A stretch of DNA of 5,525 bases from Methanolobus sp. UBA118. Lineage in GTDB: Archaea > Halobacteriota > Methanosarcinia > Methanosarcinales > Methanosarcinaceae. Within the stretch, counting starts at the first letter, position 1. Each line of letters starts with the position of its first letter. The stretch is taken from contig DACO01000137.1 of NCBI GenBank assembly GCA_002508635.1, positions 1-5,525 on the forward strand, given 5' to 3'. Shown piece after piece: positions 5,113-5,525 of this stretch. The position numbers were made by a program, and so were the translations under genes. The notes under the pieces are model-generated. The model had not been told where the DNA came from. It saw nothing but the letters and a program-made list of their open reading frames with translations, and searched no databases.

Positions 5113-5525
5113 ATGAAAACCGAGTTGATTAGCACTGTATTCCTGTCGGAAAAAAGGAAGAATACCCTTATTATGTTACTGAACGGGCCGGCAACAATTG
5201 ATGAAATAAAGCAGTCTATCAACGGTACGACAAGTGCGATCATGGCCCAGGTAAAAATACTTCTTGAGCAGGGTCTGATCGAACAGGAGGATGACGAGTA
5301 CAGGCTGACCTATATAGGCCAGATAGTTTTGAAAAAAATAAAACCTCTGATCGAAACATTAAATGTAGTCGAGGGAAACAAAGAGTTCTGGGACAGCAGG
5401 GACCTTGCTGCAGTACCTGAAAACCTGCTGGACAGGATAGGTGATCTCGGAGAGGTCATCATACATGAACCGGATCTTAACCACCTTTTCGAGCCACCGA
5501 AAGAACTACTTACAAGTCTCAAGCA
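5113..5525 (+). CDS. Msr/FilR1-like winged-helix transcriptional regulator (3' end cut by window edge)
   Basis: The first 137 residues of a methanogen-type regulator that is usually about 260 residues long. Residues 1-75 form an ArsR-like winged helix: LSEKRKNTLIMLLNG (11-25), ATIDEIKQSI (27-36), a recognition helix in SAIMAQVKILLEQGL (41-55), and the wing EDDEYRLTYIG (59-69). The segment EFWDSRDLAAVPENLLDRIGDLG (91-113) and the following EPDL begin the middle domain known as DUF1724 or the FilR1 middle domain. Such proteins include the Msr regulators that activate or repress methanol and methylsulfide methyltransferase genes in Methanosarcina acetivorans. The start at 5113 (MKTELI) matches the usual N-terminus and follows GTGAT by six bases. 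An in-frame ATG at 5077 lacks a ribosome-binding site. Its target is not visible; the nearby methyl-transfer operon is the obvious candidate, by position and family habit only. Confidence 0.9.
   Translation, partial: MKTELISTVFLSEKRKNTLIMLLNGPATIDEIKQSINGTTSAIMAQVKILLEQGLIEQEDDEYRLTYIGQIVLKKIKPLIETLNVVEGNKEFWDSRDLAAVPENLLDRIGDLGEVIIHEPDLNHLFEPPKELLTSLK

Noticed and set aside
5310..5522. 70-codon minus-strand open frame at the right edge
   Set aside because: It is antisense to the regulator gene, whose winged-helix and DUF1724 sequence is recognisable.

Overview
This window looks like a methylotrophic methanogenic archaeon of the Methanosarcinaceae (the proteins have a Methanolobus/Methanococcoides/Methanohalophilus flavour; species cannot be fixed from the sequence alone). 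The basis is an MtbA-type methylcobamide:coenzyme M methyltransferase beside a cognate corrinoid protein, a regulator of the DUF1724/Msr type, archaeal TATA-like boxes, and ribosome-binding sites that fit the methanogen 16S tail (GGAGG, GGTGA, GTGAT).

Layout. The left third is a minus-strand methyl-transfer operon. A corrinoid protein gene (1152-1817), with its own TATA-like box near 1970, is followed by a 225-bp intergenic region rich in stem-loops (about 977-1139) and then by an MtbA-like gene (926 down to the window edge, about 32 C-terminal residues missing). The middle is one long minus-strand gene (2187-4355) for a 722-residue FadH/Old-Yellow-Enzyme-type flavoenzyme with FMN, iron-sulfur and FAD/NAD(P) modules. 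It ends in a well-formed terminator (2092-2177). The right end holds two plus-strand genes: a 113-residue protein with seven cysteines, probably zinc-binding (4655-4996), and the first 137 residues of an Msr/FilR1-like winged-helix regulator (5113 to the right edge). The flavoenzyme and the cysteine-rich gene diverge from a 299-bp promoter region.

How it may work together. The corrinoid protein would accept a methyl group from a substrate-specific methyltransferase that is not in this window, and the MtbA-like enzyme would pass it to coenzyme M for methanogenesis. The Msr-like regulator belongs to a family known to control methyltransferase operons in Methanosarcina, so it is a candidate controller of this locus. 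The flavoenzyme's link to methyl metabolism rests on position only.

The points most worth a second look are the second Cys of the flavoenzyme's [4Fe-4S] motif, which is replaced by Asp; the paired, possibly alternative RNA hairpins between the corrinoid and methyltransferase genes; the absence of an adjacent substrate methyltransferase; and the uncharacterised cysteine-rich protein next to the regulator. No tRNA, rRNA, CRISPR array, transposase or insertion sequence was seen.
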